From Skermanella sp. TT6 (GTDB lineage Bacteria; Pseudomonadota; Alphaproteobacteria; Azospirillales; Azospirillaceae), in NCBI RefSeq assembly GCF_016653635.2, contig NZ_CP067420.1, positions 3,870,001-3,934,000 of the forward strand: a DNA stretch of 64,000 bases. The letters are read 5' to 3'. Both the position numbers and the translations under genes were made by a program. Below are positions 18,758 through 27,450 of the stretch, piece after piece; the stretch's first letter is position 1; each line of letters begins with the position of its first letter. Below the pieces are notes generated by a model, which was not told where the DNA came from, ran no database searches, and was given only the letters and a program-made list of their open reading frames with translations.

Positions 18758-19198
18758 TCAGCGCAACGGGCGGATGCTGGAGTCGATGCCGGCCGCGGCC
18801 GGAACATCCGGATCGTACCGCTGCATCTCCTCGAGCTGCGCCCGGGTCTTGTCGATCACGGCCTGCCGGTTGCCGTCGCTCAGCACGACCTCGTTCCAGG
18901 GGACGGCCACCTGCCGCTCCCCGATTCCGGCCACCCCGCCCCATTCCAGCACGACATAGTCGATCCGCCCGTCGGGGGCCACCAGCAGGTTCTCGATCGT
19001 GCCGACCCTGCGGCCGTCGGCCGCCACCGCCTCCGTCCCGATCAGGCTCTCGACCTCGCCGGTGGTCGCCAGCGGCCCTTCCTGGGCCGGCAGGTTCCCA
19101 TGGGTCGTGGGGCTGGTGGGGCTGGTCGCCTGCTGTGCCCAGGCCGGCACGGCGAAGGCCAGGAAACAGGTGGCGGCGAGGGTGACCGTCGTACGCAT
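18758..19198 (-). CDS. Exported PRC-barrel domain protein
   Basis: A 146-residue protein with a clear signal peptide (RTTVTLAATCFLAFAVPAWA, cleavage after AWA near residue 21). A Thr/Ser/Pro-rich linker follows, then a PRC-barrel beta domain (ESLIGTEAVAADGRRVG, IENLLVAPDGRIDYVVLE, RQVAVPWNEVVL). A helical tail follows. PRC-barrels occur in RimM and photosynthetic H subunits; exported single-barrel forms in alphaproteobacteria have no assigned role. The ATG with GGAGA 7 nt upstream was chosen over an upstream GTG/ATG that would place charged residues before the signal peptide. Confidence 0.85.
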   Translation of the reverse strand: MRTTVTLAATCFLAFAVPAWAQQATSPTSPTTHGNLPAQEGPLATTGEVESLIGTEAVAADGRRVGTIENLLVAPDGRIDYVVLEWGGVAGIGERQVAVPWNEVVLSDGNRQAVIDKTRAQLEEMQRYDPDVPAAAGIDSSIRPLR

Positions 19199-19387
19199 CG
19201 CGGGTCTCCGAAGTCTGTATTGGAGGGGTTTTTGCAAACCCAACCCCCGAGCGGAGGGATAGGTTCCTGCACGGCCGGCAGGAAGCGTCGCATGGGGGGT
19301 TAACCAACTCTCAAAACAGTTTGCCTATCCTGCGGCAGCATGCCCCACCCCGCATGCTTGGCCACTCCGCACGCTTGGATCCTGAAG

Positions 19388-20125
19388 ATGCCCATCCCTT
19401 CGCGCTGGTGCTCGATTTCCGTCGTGCTTTCGCTGATGATCCCGGCGGTTTCCTTGCTTGCCCCGGTTTCCGCCTCGGCGCGGGCCGCCGAGACCGTGGC
19501 GGTTCTCGACGCCATGGAGACCGGGACGGTACCGCACTCCGCAGTGGACGCCCTCCTGGCGAGAGCCGGCGCGGGCGACGCGGAAGCGGCCGAGGTGGCG
19601 GGCCGGCTGTACGACCGGGGCATCGGCGTGAGATGGGATCCGCCCACGGCATTGCGCTGGTACACCGCCGCCGCCCTGGACGGCTCCGCTCCGGCCGCGC
19701 GCGATGCCCAGAGACTCTGGCGCGGCATGCCGCCGGTCAGCCAGCGCCGGGCCGAGGCGCTGCTGGCCCAGGCCTTCACCGACGCGCAGCTGGCTTCGGT
19801 CGGCATCGGCCCGGTCAAGCGGCCGGCGACGCGGCGAAGCTGGATGACCCATCTGGAAGCCGCCGGGATCCCCTCCCTTCCTCCGCCGGCCGGCCAAGCG
19901 TTGCCGGCCGCCTTGCCGGTGTCGGTTCCGGCCGCCGCCGCGGTGACCCGGGCGCCGGCCGCCCTGGCGGCTCCAGCGGTGCCGGCTCCCGCTCCGCCCC
20001 CGGCCGATGCGGCGGGATTGCAGATCCCCCGACCCCAGATGAAACCCGCCTTGCCCGGCGTCGGACGGGTCTCGGTCTCGGCAGCGGCGAAACCTCTCAT
20101 TCCGGCGTTCAAGCCGAAACGTTGA
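19388..20125 (+). CDS. Exported Sel1-like repeat protein
   Basis: A 245-residue protein with a probable signal peptide (hydrophobic SVVLSLMIPAVSLLAPVSASARA, cleavage about residue 33). One clear Sel1-like repeat follows (AEAAEVAGRLYDRGIGVR plus DPPTALRWYTAAALDGSA), then a helical region and a low-complexity Ala/Pro tail of about 80 residues (residues ~150-235). Sel1 repeats mediate protein interactions. I chose the ATG that gives a normal signal-peptide n-region; an ATG at 19340 would add 16 residues. No Shine-Dalgarno stands out for either. The protein is unusual in having essentially one repeat and a long disordered tail. Role unknown. Confidence 0.65.
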   Translation: MPIPSRWCSISVVLSLMIPAVSLLAPVSASARAAETVAVLDAMETGTVPHSAVDALLARAGAGDAEAAEVAGRLYDRGIGVRWDPPTALRWYTAAALDGSAPAARDAQRLWRGMPPVSQRRAEALLAQAFTDAQLASVGIGPVKRPATRRSWMTHLEAAGIPSLPPPAGQALPAALPVSVPAAAAVTRAPAALAAPAVPAPAPPPADAAGLQIPRPQMKPALPGVGRVSVSAAAKPLIPAFKPKR

Positions 20126-20179
20126 GCCTCCCCTGCCCGGAACGCCGCCGGGCTGGGGCGACGGCCCGCGCGTACCCGG

Positions 20180-22327
20180 TCAGAAACCGCTTTCCCGGAT
20201 CAGCACGCCGACGGCGAACCGCCAGGTTCGCGCTATCACGCTCTCGCGCTCGCCCTGCAGCAGGATCCGGCCGCGAACGACCCGGTCGGGTGCGGAGAGC
20301 CCGGCGTCGGGGCGGATCAGCACGCGATAGACCGGGCTTTCCGGGATCAGGCTATCCCCGGCGCCGCGGACATCCCGCACCGCCACGTCCCCGCCATGGA
20401 TCGACGCCAGCACCGGCTCCGGCAAGGCGCGGCTGCTGCCGTCGTCGATCGCCACGACGGTTCCGGACACCGACGGCCGGCCCAGGTCGTCGGGATGGAA
20501 GACACCCGGCGTTCCCACCGAGATCCGGGCCAGATCCGCTTCGGCGACGTAGGCCTCCAGGATGGCCGAGGAAGGATCGATCACCGTCGCCAGGGGGGTG
20601 TTGGCCGTCAGCCATTCGCCGGGCCGGAGCGGGTCCGCCAGCTCGACCACCCTGCCCGCCATCGGCGCCGTGACCTGAAGCCGCGCCAGTTCGCTCCGGT
20701 AGCCCGCCGCCTGTGCCAGCGCGCCTTCGAGTTCCCGCCACGAGACCTGGTTGCGCTCCAGCAGGTCCCGGCTCATGCCCTGGAACTGGACCTGCCAGCG
20801 CGACAGCTCGGCGCGCCGCTCTGCCTGGGCCAGATCATGCTCCAGGTCGGGCGACCGGAAAGTGAACAGCACCTCCCCCGCGGCGACGACCTGCCCGGGC
20901 CGGACCCGCACCTCCTCCAGCCGGGCGGCACGCGGGATGAACAGCTTCATTTGCTGCTCCGCGCGCAGGATCGCCGACGCCGGCACGGCGCTGCGCCACG
21001 GGACCAGCACCAGCGCCACGACGCAGCCCAGCGCCGCCAAGGTCGCCAGGCTGTGCCGGTTCAGTCGGACGCGATCGCGCCTCATGCCCCACTCCTTGAG
21101 TTCGCCCCAGATCGGCCGGGCGATGAACCAGACCAGCTCGACCACCATGAGGAAGATGCCGAGCAGCTTGAAGAACAGGTGATAGACGAGCAGCGCGATG
21201 CCGAGGAACAGGAAGAACCTGTAGATCCAGGTGCAGTAGGCATAGGCCAGCAGCACCCGCCGGGTGTGCCTGGGCCATCGCTCCGGCGCGGGATCGCCCA
21301 GGCCAAACAGCATCTCCCGCAGGCGCCACCGGGCCAGCGCGAAGGAGCGGTCCTGGAGGTTGGGGATGTCCATGTAGTCGGACAGCAGGTAATAGCCGTC
21401 GAAGCGCATGAACGGGTTCAGGTTGATCGCCAGGGTGAGCAGCCAGGTGCTCGTGGCCAGCAGGAAGGCGGCGCTGCGCACCGGGCCGTCCGGAAGGAAG
21501 CTCCAGGCCAGGGTCGCCGCGGCGGCCAGCGCCAGTTCGGCCGCCATCCCGGCGGCGCCGATCGCCAGCCGGCGGTGCCGCGACGGCAGCTTCCAGGCTT
21601 CGCTGGTGTCGGTGTAGAGCACCGGCCAAAGTACCAGGAAGGCGACACCCATGGTCGGCACCCGGCAGCCGAAACGGTGCGCGGTGAAGGCGTGCCCCAG
21701 TTCGTGCAGGATCTTGGCGCCGGTCAGCGCGACCCCGGCGAGGATCGCTCCTTCGAGGGAGAAGAAGTGCGGGAAGGTGCCGAGGAACGCATCCCACTGG
21801 CGCAGCACCAGATATCCTCCGATCAGCGCCGCCATGACCGCAGCCGCCACGAATCCGCGCGTGAACATCCACGCGACCAGCGGGAACGCCCACTTCAGGA
21901 AGCGGTCTGGGCGGACCAGCGGTATGCGGACGAACAGGTAGTTCTTCAGGAGCCATTTGGCCGGCCCCGTGCGCACGGACGCCGCCTGCCGGAGCAGCCG
22001 TTCGATCGCCGGCTCGCCCCGCGCCTGCAGCAGGTTGCTCGCCATCAGGAAGCGGGCGACGGTCTCGACATGGTCGACCGAGACGTCGAGCGTGGTCCTG
22101 CGCCGGACATCCGCGGCGATCGCCTCCATGTCGCCTGAATCCCAGCGCGACAGGATCTCGAACTCGAGCCAGCCGATCCGGAAGAAGCGGTTGTTGGCCG
22201 GGTCGTGCAGCGTCCAGGTGGGCGCGCCGTCCCGGGTCCGCGGTCCGGCATGGAGGGTCAGTTCCTCCCGAAGCGGCAGCAGGCGGGCGGGTTGCTGTCC
22301 CCCGCCCAGGCCGACCGCGGCGGTCAC
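20180..22327 (-). CDS. PqqD-like/M50 metalloprotease/HlyD fusion membrane protein
   Basis: A 715-residue protein with three parts. Residues ~45-105 resemble a PqqD-like winged-helix peptide-binding domain. Residues ~150-440 form a polytopic M50 (site-2-protease type, COG1994) domain with zinc-binding HELGH (208-212) and the second metal site NPFMRFDG (304-311), so the active site looks intact. Residues ~450-640 are a HlyD-type lipoyl/barrel-sandwich adaptor with helices between the halves (IPRAARLEEVRVRPGQVV, then VTAPMAGRVVELADPL). The GTG start overlaps the upstream gene's stop in GTGA, so the two are translationally coupled. Relatives such as YydH accompany modified-peptide genes. No precursor peptide or ABC transporter is visible here. 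Substrate unknown. Confidence 0.85.
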   Translation of the reverse strand: MTAAVGLGGGQQPARLLPLREELTLHAGPRTRDGAPTWTLHDPANNRFFRIGWLEFEILSRWDSGDMEAIAADVRRRTTLDVSVDHVETVARFLMASNLLQARGEPAIERLLRQAASVRTGPAKWLLKNYLFVRIPLVRPDRFLKWAFPLVAWMFTRGFVAAAVMAALIGGYLVLRQWDAFLGTFPHFFSLEGAILAGVALTGAKILHELGHAFTAHRFGCRVPTMGVAFLVLWPVLYTDTSEAWKLPSRHRRLAIGAAGMAAELALAAAATLAWSFLPDGPVRSAAFLLATSTWLLTLAINLNPFMRFDGYYLLSDYMDIPNLQDRSFALARWRLREMLFGLGDPAPERWPRHTRRVLLAYAYCTWIYRFFLFLGIALLVYHLFFKLLGIFLMVVELVWFIARPIWGELKEWGMRRDRVRLNRHSLATLAALGCVVALVLVPWRSAVPASAILRAEQQMKLFIPRAARLEEVRVRPGQVVAAGEVLFTFRSPDLEHDLAQAERRAELSRWQVQFQGMSRDLLERNQVSWRELEGALAQAAGYRSELARLQVTAPMAGRVVELADPLRPGEWLTANTPLATVIDPSSAILEAYVAEADLARISVGTPGVFHPDDLGRPSVSGTVVAIDDGSSRALPEPVLASIHGGDVAVRDVRGAGDSLIPESPVYRVLIRPDAGLSAPDRVVRGRILLQGERESVIARTWRFAVGVLIRESGF

Positions 22328-23679
22328 AGGCCCAGCCGCTGGCGCAGCGCCGCCAGGGGGCGACGCATGATGTAGTAGAACAACGTCGTTTCCTCGCCGT
22401 GGACCTTCGCGATGCCCTTCATGCCGATGCGCGGCCGGGCGGCATCGGCGGAAAGGCTGGCCTTGAGGCGGTATGCGAGCGCGCCTTCCGGCGTGGGACC
22501 GGCCTGATAGCTGGCGAAGGTGAGCGTGCCGGCGATCGGGTGCTGCGGATCGACGTTGAGGAACAGGGTGACTTCCGACCCCCGCTCCAGCGCGATGGCG
22601 TCCGCGACGGGCAGGTGGATTTCAAGCTCGATCTCGCCCGGGTCCGCGACGACCAGGATGCGTTCGCCGATCGAGACCGGCTTGCCGATCCAGTCGTTGA
22701 CGTCGTCGAAGATCACGATCCCCGGGCGCGGCGCCTTGACCTCGATGCGGTCCAGCAGGCTTTCCAGATAGGCCACCTCGGCCGCGTTCTGCTCCATGCG
22801 GCCCTGGAAGATCGCCAGGTTGGTCTTGCTGCGCGGGTCGAACACGGCCTGCTGCGCGGCCTGCCGGTACTCGGCCTCGCCGACCTCGTGGGCCTTGCGG
22901 GCGACGTCCAGCCGGTTCTGAAGCCGGGCGGGGTCGAGCGCCAGCAGCAACTGCCCCTCGGCGACCAGCTCGTTCGGCCGCACCTCGAACCGGTCGATCA
23001 CCCCGTCGATCGGTGCCCGCACGACCACCGGCTCCCGCGGTATGACCTCCGCGGGGGCCAGGGCGGACTGGCGGACGGGGATCCAGGCAAGGCCCGCCGC
23101 GAGCGCAAGGACGATCAAGCTCAGCCGCCCCTTCCGCCGATCCGCCCAGGCGGTTCGGCGGCCGCGGTGCCGGTCCAGCAAAGCCGCCCAGGAATGGGCG
23201 TAGGCGTCGCCCAGATAGGCCATGAGATGGCGGTCGTGGTCGGTCCAAGGCTCGTCCCGTACCAGCAGCAGGCAGCCCAGGCACTTACCGTCGATGCCGT
23301 CCAGGGGAATCCTCAGGGCATGGGGCGGCAACCATTCGCTCCAGTCCTCCCCGAGGTGCGGCGGCAGGAGGGAGGCGTCGACCGCCTCGATGGCGCCGCC
23401 GGCCCCGGCTTTCGAGTCCAGGTGCTTCAGCAGCTTGCACAGCCAAACCAGGAAAGGGGCGTTGGCGTCGGGCAGCGCCAGGCCCGACACCGCGGATACC
23501 TTGCCGTTGCCGACGCCCGTGCGCCGCCACAGGATCGCTTGACGATACCGCACGAGGGCATGGGTTTCGTTGACGACCAGAAAGCCGAATTCCTCCGGCG
23601 TCGCCGCGCGCCGGATGCGTTTCTCCAGTTGCACGAGTCCGGTGACGCTGAGCAGCTGCCGGTTCAGGATATCGTTCAT
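22324..23679 (-). CDS. GAF-like/HlyD-family adaptor, partner of the M50 protein
   Basis: A 451-residue protein. The first ~180 residues look like a cytoplasmic GAF-like domain (EEFGFLVVNETHALVRYRQAI, later CLGCLLLVRDEPWTDHDRHL). A single membrane helix (RLSLIVLALAAGLAWIPV) follows, then a HlyD/AcrA-type lipoyl-barrel segment (APIDGVIDRFEVRPNELVAEG, and IEVKAPRPGIVIFDD) with a short coiled-coil between. It should sit in the inner membrane with its adaptor part in the periplasm. Its GTGA overlap with the M50-HlyD gene implies they work together. The GAF label is from pattern only. No outer-membrane component is adjacent. Confidence 0.75.
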   Translation of the reverse strand: MNDILNRQLLSVTGLVQLEKRIRRAATPEEFGFLVVNETHALVRYRQAILWRRTGVGNGKVSAVSGLALPDANAPFLVWLCKLLKHLDSKAGAGGAIEAVDASLLPPHLGEDWSEWLPPHALRIPLDGIDGKCLGCLLLVRDEPWTDHDRHLMAYLGDAYAHSWAALLDRHRGRRTAWADRRKGRLSLIVLALAAGLAWIPVRQSALAPAEVIPREPVVVRAPIDGVIDRFEVRPNELVAEGQLLLALDPARLQNRLDVARKAHEVGEAEYRQAAQQAVFDPRSKTNLAIFQGRMEQNAAEVAYLESLLDRIEVKAPRPGIVIFDDVNDWIGKPVSIGERILVVADPGEIELEIHLPVADAIALERGSEVTLFLNVDPQHPIAGTLTFASYQAGPTPEGALAYRLKASLSADAARPRIGMKGIAKVHGEETTLFYYIMRRPLAALRQRLGL

Positions 23680-23798
23680 CGGGTCCGTTCGACAAAGTCC
23701 GGTGGACCCGGAGCTTTAGGCCTTTCTGGTTAAGATTCGCTAAGCCTTTGGCGATAATCCCCCAGGCTGCGGCTTGCCGGTTCGGCCTGCCCTCGCCG

Positions 23799-25529
23799 TC
23801 ACTTCTGGAAGACATAGGTTCCGGGCGCGGCTCCCAATCCCTCGCCCGCAGGCGGCGGCGATCCAAGGTCGGGGGTGCCTTGCTCCACCAGCCATTCGGA
23901 CCAGGCCGGCCACCAGGAGCCGTCCCGGCGGGGTGCCGACTCGACCCAGGTGTCGGGATCGACGTAGCGGTCCTCCGGCCGGCGGGTGGCGATCTGGTAG
24001 CCGCGGCCGCGATGGCCAGGCTCGCTGACGATGCCGGCATTGTGGCCGCCGGTGGTCAGCACGAAGGTCACCTTGGTGTCCGTCGGCAGGTTGATCTTGT
24101 AGACCGACCGCCAGGGTGCGATGTGGTCCCGCGTGGTGCCGACCGCGAAGATCGGGGCGCGGATATCGCTGAGCGAGACCGGCCGGCCGTCGACCAGGAA
24201 GCGCCCGCCCATCAGCTGGTTCTCCAGGAACAGGCTGCGCAGGTACTCCGCATGCATGCGGTAGGGCATGCGCGTCTGGTCCGCGTTCCACGCGACCAAG
24301 TCGTTGGCCGGCTCGCGGCGGCCCTTGAGATACTGTTCCACCTGACGCGACCAGATCAGGTCGGTGGACCGCAGGAGCTGGAAGGCCCCCGCCATCCGCG
24401 TGGTGTCCAGGAAATCCCGGGCCCACATCATGTGCTCCAGATAGGCGATCTGGCTGTCGTCGATGAAGACGGTCAGCTCGCCGGCTTCCGTGAAGTCGGT
24501 CTGCGCGGCGAGCAGTGTCACCGACGCGAGGCGGTCGTCCCCGTCGCGCGCCAGGGCCGAGGCGGTGATCGCGAGCATGGTGCCGCCCAGGCAATAGCCG
24601 CAGGCATGGATGCGCCGCCCCGGCAGGATGCCGCCGATCGCGTCCAGCGCGGCCATGACGCCGTCGGTGCGGTAGGCATCCATCCCGAGGTCGCGGTCCT
24701 CCTCGGTCGGATTGCGCCAGGAGACCATGAAGACGGTATGGCCCTGCCCCACCAGGTACCGGACCAGCGAGTTCTCGGGCGACAGATCGAGGATGTAGTA
24801 CTTCATGATCCAGGCCGGCACGATCAGCAGCGGCTCGGCCCGGACCTGCGGCGTGGCCGGATCGTAGCGGATCAACTCGATCAGGTGGTTGCGGAAGACC
24901 ACCCGGCCGGGCGTCGCCGCGATGTCGCGCCCGACGCGATAGCGCTCCGTCCCGACCGGCGGTTCGCCGCCGATCTGGTGCTGCATGTCCTCGATCAGGT
25001 TGCGGGCGCCCCGGACGAGGTTTCCGCCCGACTCGAGCAGGGTGCAGGCCAGCACCTCGGGGTTGGTGGGCAGGAAATTCGACGGCGCGCGCCGGTCCAG
25101 CCATTGGCGCGCCATGAAATTCACCTGGTTCTCGTGGCGCCGGCTTACCCCCGAGACGCCCGTCGTGGCGGCGTTCCACCACTCCTCGGTCAACAGGAAA
25201 CCCTGCGCCATCGCGTTGAACGGCCAGAAGCTCCATTCCCGGGCGGAAAAGCGCCGATCGCCCGCGTGCGGCTCGGCGACCGGCGGGGGACTGCGGCCGG
25301 CGGCGGCACCGGCGACATAGTCGCCCCAGTGGGCCATGCTGCTGACCGCCTTCTGACCGAGGGCGATCTGCTTGGCCGGCGAGGAGGCGATATGAAGCGC
25401 CCAATCCATCCAGGCCAGCATCACCGCCGCGGGCGACACGCCCCCGGTGGCCTGGGCCATCATCGCGTTCATCAGGTGATCGACGACTTCCAGGTCGCTC
25501 GACGCTCCATCGCCCTGCAAGCCCGACAT
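23799..25529 (-). CDS. phaC: Poly(3-hydroxyalkanoate) synthase PhaC
   Basis: A 576-residue alpha/beta-hydrolase polymerase, the usual class I length. The lipase-like box is GYCLGG with the nucleophile Cys313. The catalytic Asp468 lies in GTTRDHIAPW and His496 in TTGGHNAGI, so the triad is complete. The region PAWIMKYYILDLSPENSLVRYLV and MVSWRNPTEEDRD is a PhaC hallmark. It polymerises hydroxyacyl-CoA into storage granules. The ATG has a GGGGGA 7 nt upstream. No phaA, phaB, phaR or phasin gene lies next to it, so precursor supply is encoded elsewhere and this may be one of several paralogues. Confidence 0.93.
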   Translation of the reverse strand: MSGLQGDGASSDLEVVDHLMNAMMAQATGGVSPAAVMLAWMDWALHIASSPAKQIALGQKAVSSMAHWGDYVAGAAAGRSPPPVAEPHAGDRRFSAREWSFWPFNAMAQGFLLTEEWWNAATTGVSGVSRRHENQVNFMARQWLDRRAPSNFLPTNPEVLACTLLESGGNLVRGARNLIEDMQHQIGGEPPVGTERYRVGRDIAATPGRVVFRNHLIELIRYDPATPQVRAEPLLIVPAWIMKYYILDLSPENSLVRYLVGQGHTVFMVSWRNPTEEDRDLGMDAYRTDGVMAALDAIGGILPGRRIHACGYCLGGTMLAITASALARDGDDRLASVTLLAAQTDFTEAGELTVFIDDSQIAYLEHMMWARDFLDTTRMAGAFQLLRSTDLIWSRQVEQYLKGRREPANDLVAWNADQTRMPYRMHAEYLRSLFLENQLMGGRFLVDGRPVSLSDIRAPIFAVGTTRDHIAPWRSVYKINLPTDTKVTFVLTTGGHNAGIVSEPGHRGRGYQIATRRPEDRYVDPDTWVESAPRRDGSWWPAWSEWLVEQGTPDLGSPPPAGEGLGAAPGTYVFQK

Positions 25530-25572
25530 GACCGTTCCCCCTGGACGAAACCGGCGCGATGGTCGCCCAGAG

Positions 25573-25607
25573 CCGGCCGCCGCGCAACCCGGTTGCGCGG
25601 CGGCCGG
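25573..25607 (-). terminator. Strong 15-bp hairpin downstream of the dehydrogenase gene
   Basis: A perfect 15-bp stem (CCGGCCGCCGCGCAA pairing with its complement) with a 5-nt loop lies 11 bp past the stop of the leftward dehydrogenase gene and before phaC. No T-run follows, so intrinsic termination is uncertain, but its position suits transcript-end formation. Confidence 0.55.
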
Positions 25608-25617
25608 GCGGGCGGCG

Positions 25618-26622
25618 TCAGGCGCCGTCCTGCCAGGGATTGACCCAGTTGAGGGGCTTGCCGCCACCGAACACCCGGGCGATCTCCTCGGCCGCGGAAC
25701 GCTGGAGATCGGCGACCGACTGCTCGGAATACCAGGCGGTATGATCGGTCATGACGACTCCCGGGGCCTGCATCAGCAGGTTGTCGGCTCCCGGCGGCTC
25801 CCGTTCGAAGACATCCAGCCCGGCACCGAACAGGCGGCGCTCTATAAGGGCCTCGACCAGCGCCGCCTCGTCGATCAGGCCGCCGCGGGCCGTGTTGAGC
25901 AGGATGGCCGTGGGCTTCATCAGGCCGATCATGGCGCGGTTGATCAGGTGGCGCGACTCCGCGCCGAGGCTCGCATGCAGGGAAATCACGTCCGATTCCA
26001 GGCAGAGCCGACCGAGCGGGACCAGTTCCGTCCCCTCCGGCGCCTCGGCCAGGGCCGGGTCGTGGACAAGCGTCCGGGCGAAGCCCAGGGGGGCGGCCTT
26101 GCGATGGAAGGCCGCCCCGATCCTGCCATAGCCGATCAACCCAAGCGTGCCGCCGGCCAGCCGGTGCATCGGTTCCGCCCGAGCCACGTTCCAACGGCCG
26201 GACCGCACGTCCCGATCGCGCGCCGTGATGCGCCGCGCTACCGCAAGCAGCAGGCCGAGCGCGTGGTTGCTGACCTCGTCCACCCCGAACTCCGGCACGT
26301 GGGCGACCGGAATGCGACGCTCTGCCGCGGCCGCCAGGTCGATCGTATCGAGCGCCACGCCGTAACGGACGACCACCCGGCACCGCTCCATCGCCTCGAA
26401 AGCGGCTCGGTCGAGCGGGCATTCGCGTACCAGCACCGCGTCGGCCGTGCGAATCGCACCGTTCAGCAGATCCCGGTCGCCGCGGCAGGCCCGCTCCACG
26501 AGGCTGGCGCCGAACGGCCGCAGGACGTCACGTTCCCTGTCATAGCTGCCGAAGCCGCCCTCCAGGACGACGACCAGCGGCGCCACGGGCGGCGCCGGAT
26601 TGCGGGCCTGCGGAGTGTCCAC
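25618..26622 (-). CDS. D-isomer-specific 2-hydroxyacid dehydrogenase
   Basis: A 334-residue NAD(P)-dependent dehydrogenase. The substrate-binding half comes first. Next is the nucleotide fold with GYGRIG (164-169) and an acidic Asp188 (LVHDP) ending beta-2, which suggests NAD preference. Catalytic Arg246 (NTARGG), Glu275 (FEREPP) and His294 (DHTAW) are all present. The family oxidises or reduces 2-hydroxyacids such as glycerate, hydroxypyruvate, glyoxylate or phosphoglycerate; which one cannot be read off. GTG was chosen because GGGAGGA lies 5 nt upstream; a longer start lacks family similarity. It follows lrgAB on the same strand (93 bp gap). Confidence 0.88.
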   Translation of the reverse strand: MDTPQARNPAPPVAPLVVVLEGGFGSYDRERDVLRPFGASLVERACRGDRDLLNGAIRTADAVLVRECPLDRAAFEAMERCRVVVRYGVALDTIDLAAAAERRIPVAHVPEFGVDEVSNHALGLLLAVARRITARDRDVRSGRWNVARAEPMHRLAGGTLGLIGYGRIGAAFHRKAAPLGFARTLVHDPALAEAPEGTELVPLGRLCLESDVISLHASLGAESRHLINRAMIGLMKPTAILLNTARGGLIDEAALVEALIERRLFGAGLDVFEREPPGADNLLMQAPGVVMTDHTAWYSEQSVADLQRSAAEEIARVFGGGKPLNWVNPWQDGA

Positions 26623-26715
26623 GCGTTCCTCCCTGAACCGGACGGCATCAGCCGGATTATCTTCGCCAAGCCCAGTTTGGGGGCAAAGCCGGGGAGCACG
26701 CAGCACAAAAATCGC

Positions 26716-27450
26716 TCAATCGAGCAGGGAAATCAGCAGCGGAACCATGATCGCGGTCGCTATGCCGTTGAGCGCCATGGCGATCCCGGCGAAGGTGCCG
26801 GCGATCTCGTTGACCTGGAACGCCCGGGCCGTGCCGATCCCGTGGCTCGCCACGCCCACGGCGAAGCCGCGCGCCCGCCAGTCGCCGATCCGGAGCAGGT
26901 CCATCAGGGGCGTCACGACCATGGCCCCGATGATGCCGGTTATCATCACGACGACGGCGGTCAAGGACGGGATGCCGCCGATCTGCTCGGTGATGCCCAT
27001 GGCGATCGGCATGGTGACCGACTTGGAGGCGAGCGAGCGCGACGTCTCCAGGCTGACGCCGAACAGCATCGCGATGCCGACCGCCGAGAGGATCGCCGTG
27101 ACCGATCCCGCCGCCAGCGCCGCCACCATCGGCAGGGCCGCGCGCCGGACCTGGGCGAAGTTCTGGAACAGCGGCACGGCGAGCGCCACCGTGGCCGGCC
27201 CCAGCAGGAAATGGACGAATTGGGCTCCGTCGAAATAGGTCTGGTAATCGGTCCCGGTCACCATCAGCAGCGCCACCAGCAGGACCACCGCGATCGCGAC
27301 GGGATTGACCAGCGGCCGGCGGCCGGCCCGCTCGAACAGCCACTGGCCGATCAGGTAGGCGGTGATCGTGACCGTCAGCCAGACCAGCGGGCGGGCGGTC
27401 AGATAGACCCAGACGTCCTGGATCGCCGGTTCGATGACGTCGGTGATCAT
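26716..27450 (-). CDS. lrgB: LrgB family membrane protein
   Basis: A 244-residue polytopic protein with the LrgB/CidB signature: GPATVALAVPLFQN, SLETSRSLASKSVTMPIAM, LTAVVVMITGIIGA and GVASHGIGTARAFQVNE. About seven or eight membrane segments. LrgAB systems were first described as antiholin-like. Bacterial homologues are now known as pyruvate transporters, and the plant fused homologue PLGG1 moves glycolate and glycerate. The ATG overlaps the lrgA stop in ATGA, so the pair is coupled. The neighbouring hydroxyacid dehydrogenase fits a transport role better than cell lysis. Confidence 0.93.
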   Translation of the reverse strand: MITDVIEPAIQDVWVYLTARPLVWLTVTITAYLIGQWLFERAGRRPLVNPVAIAVVLLVALLMVTGTDYQTYFDGAQFVHFLLGPATVALAVPLFQNFAQVRRAALPMVAALAAGSVTAILSAVGIAMLFGVSLETSRSLASKSVTMPIAMGITEQIGGIPSLTAVVVMITGIIGAMVVTPLMDLLRIGDWRARGFAVGVASHGIGTARAFQVNEIAGTFAGIAMALNGIATAIMVPLLISLLD

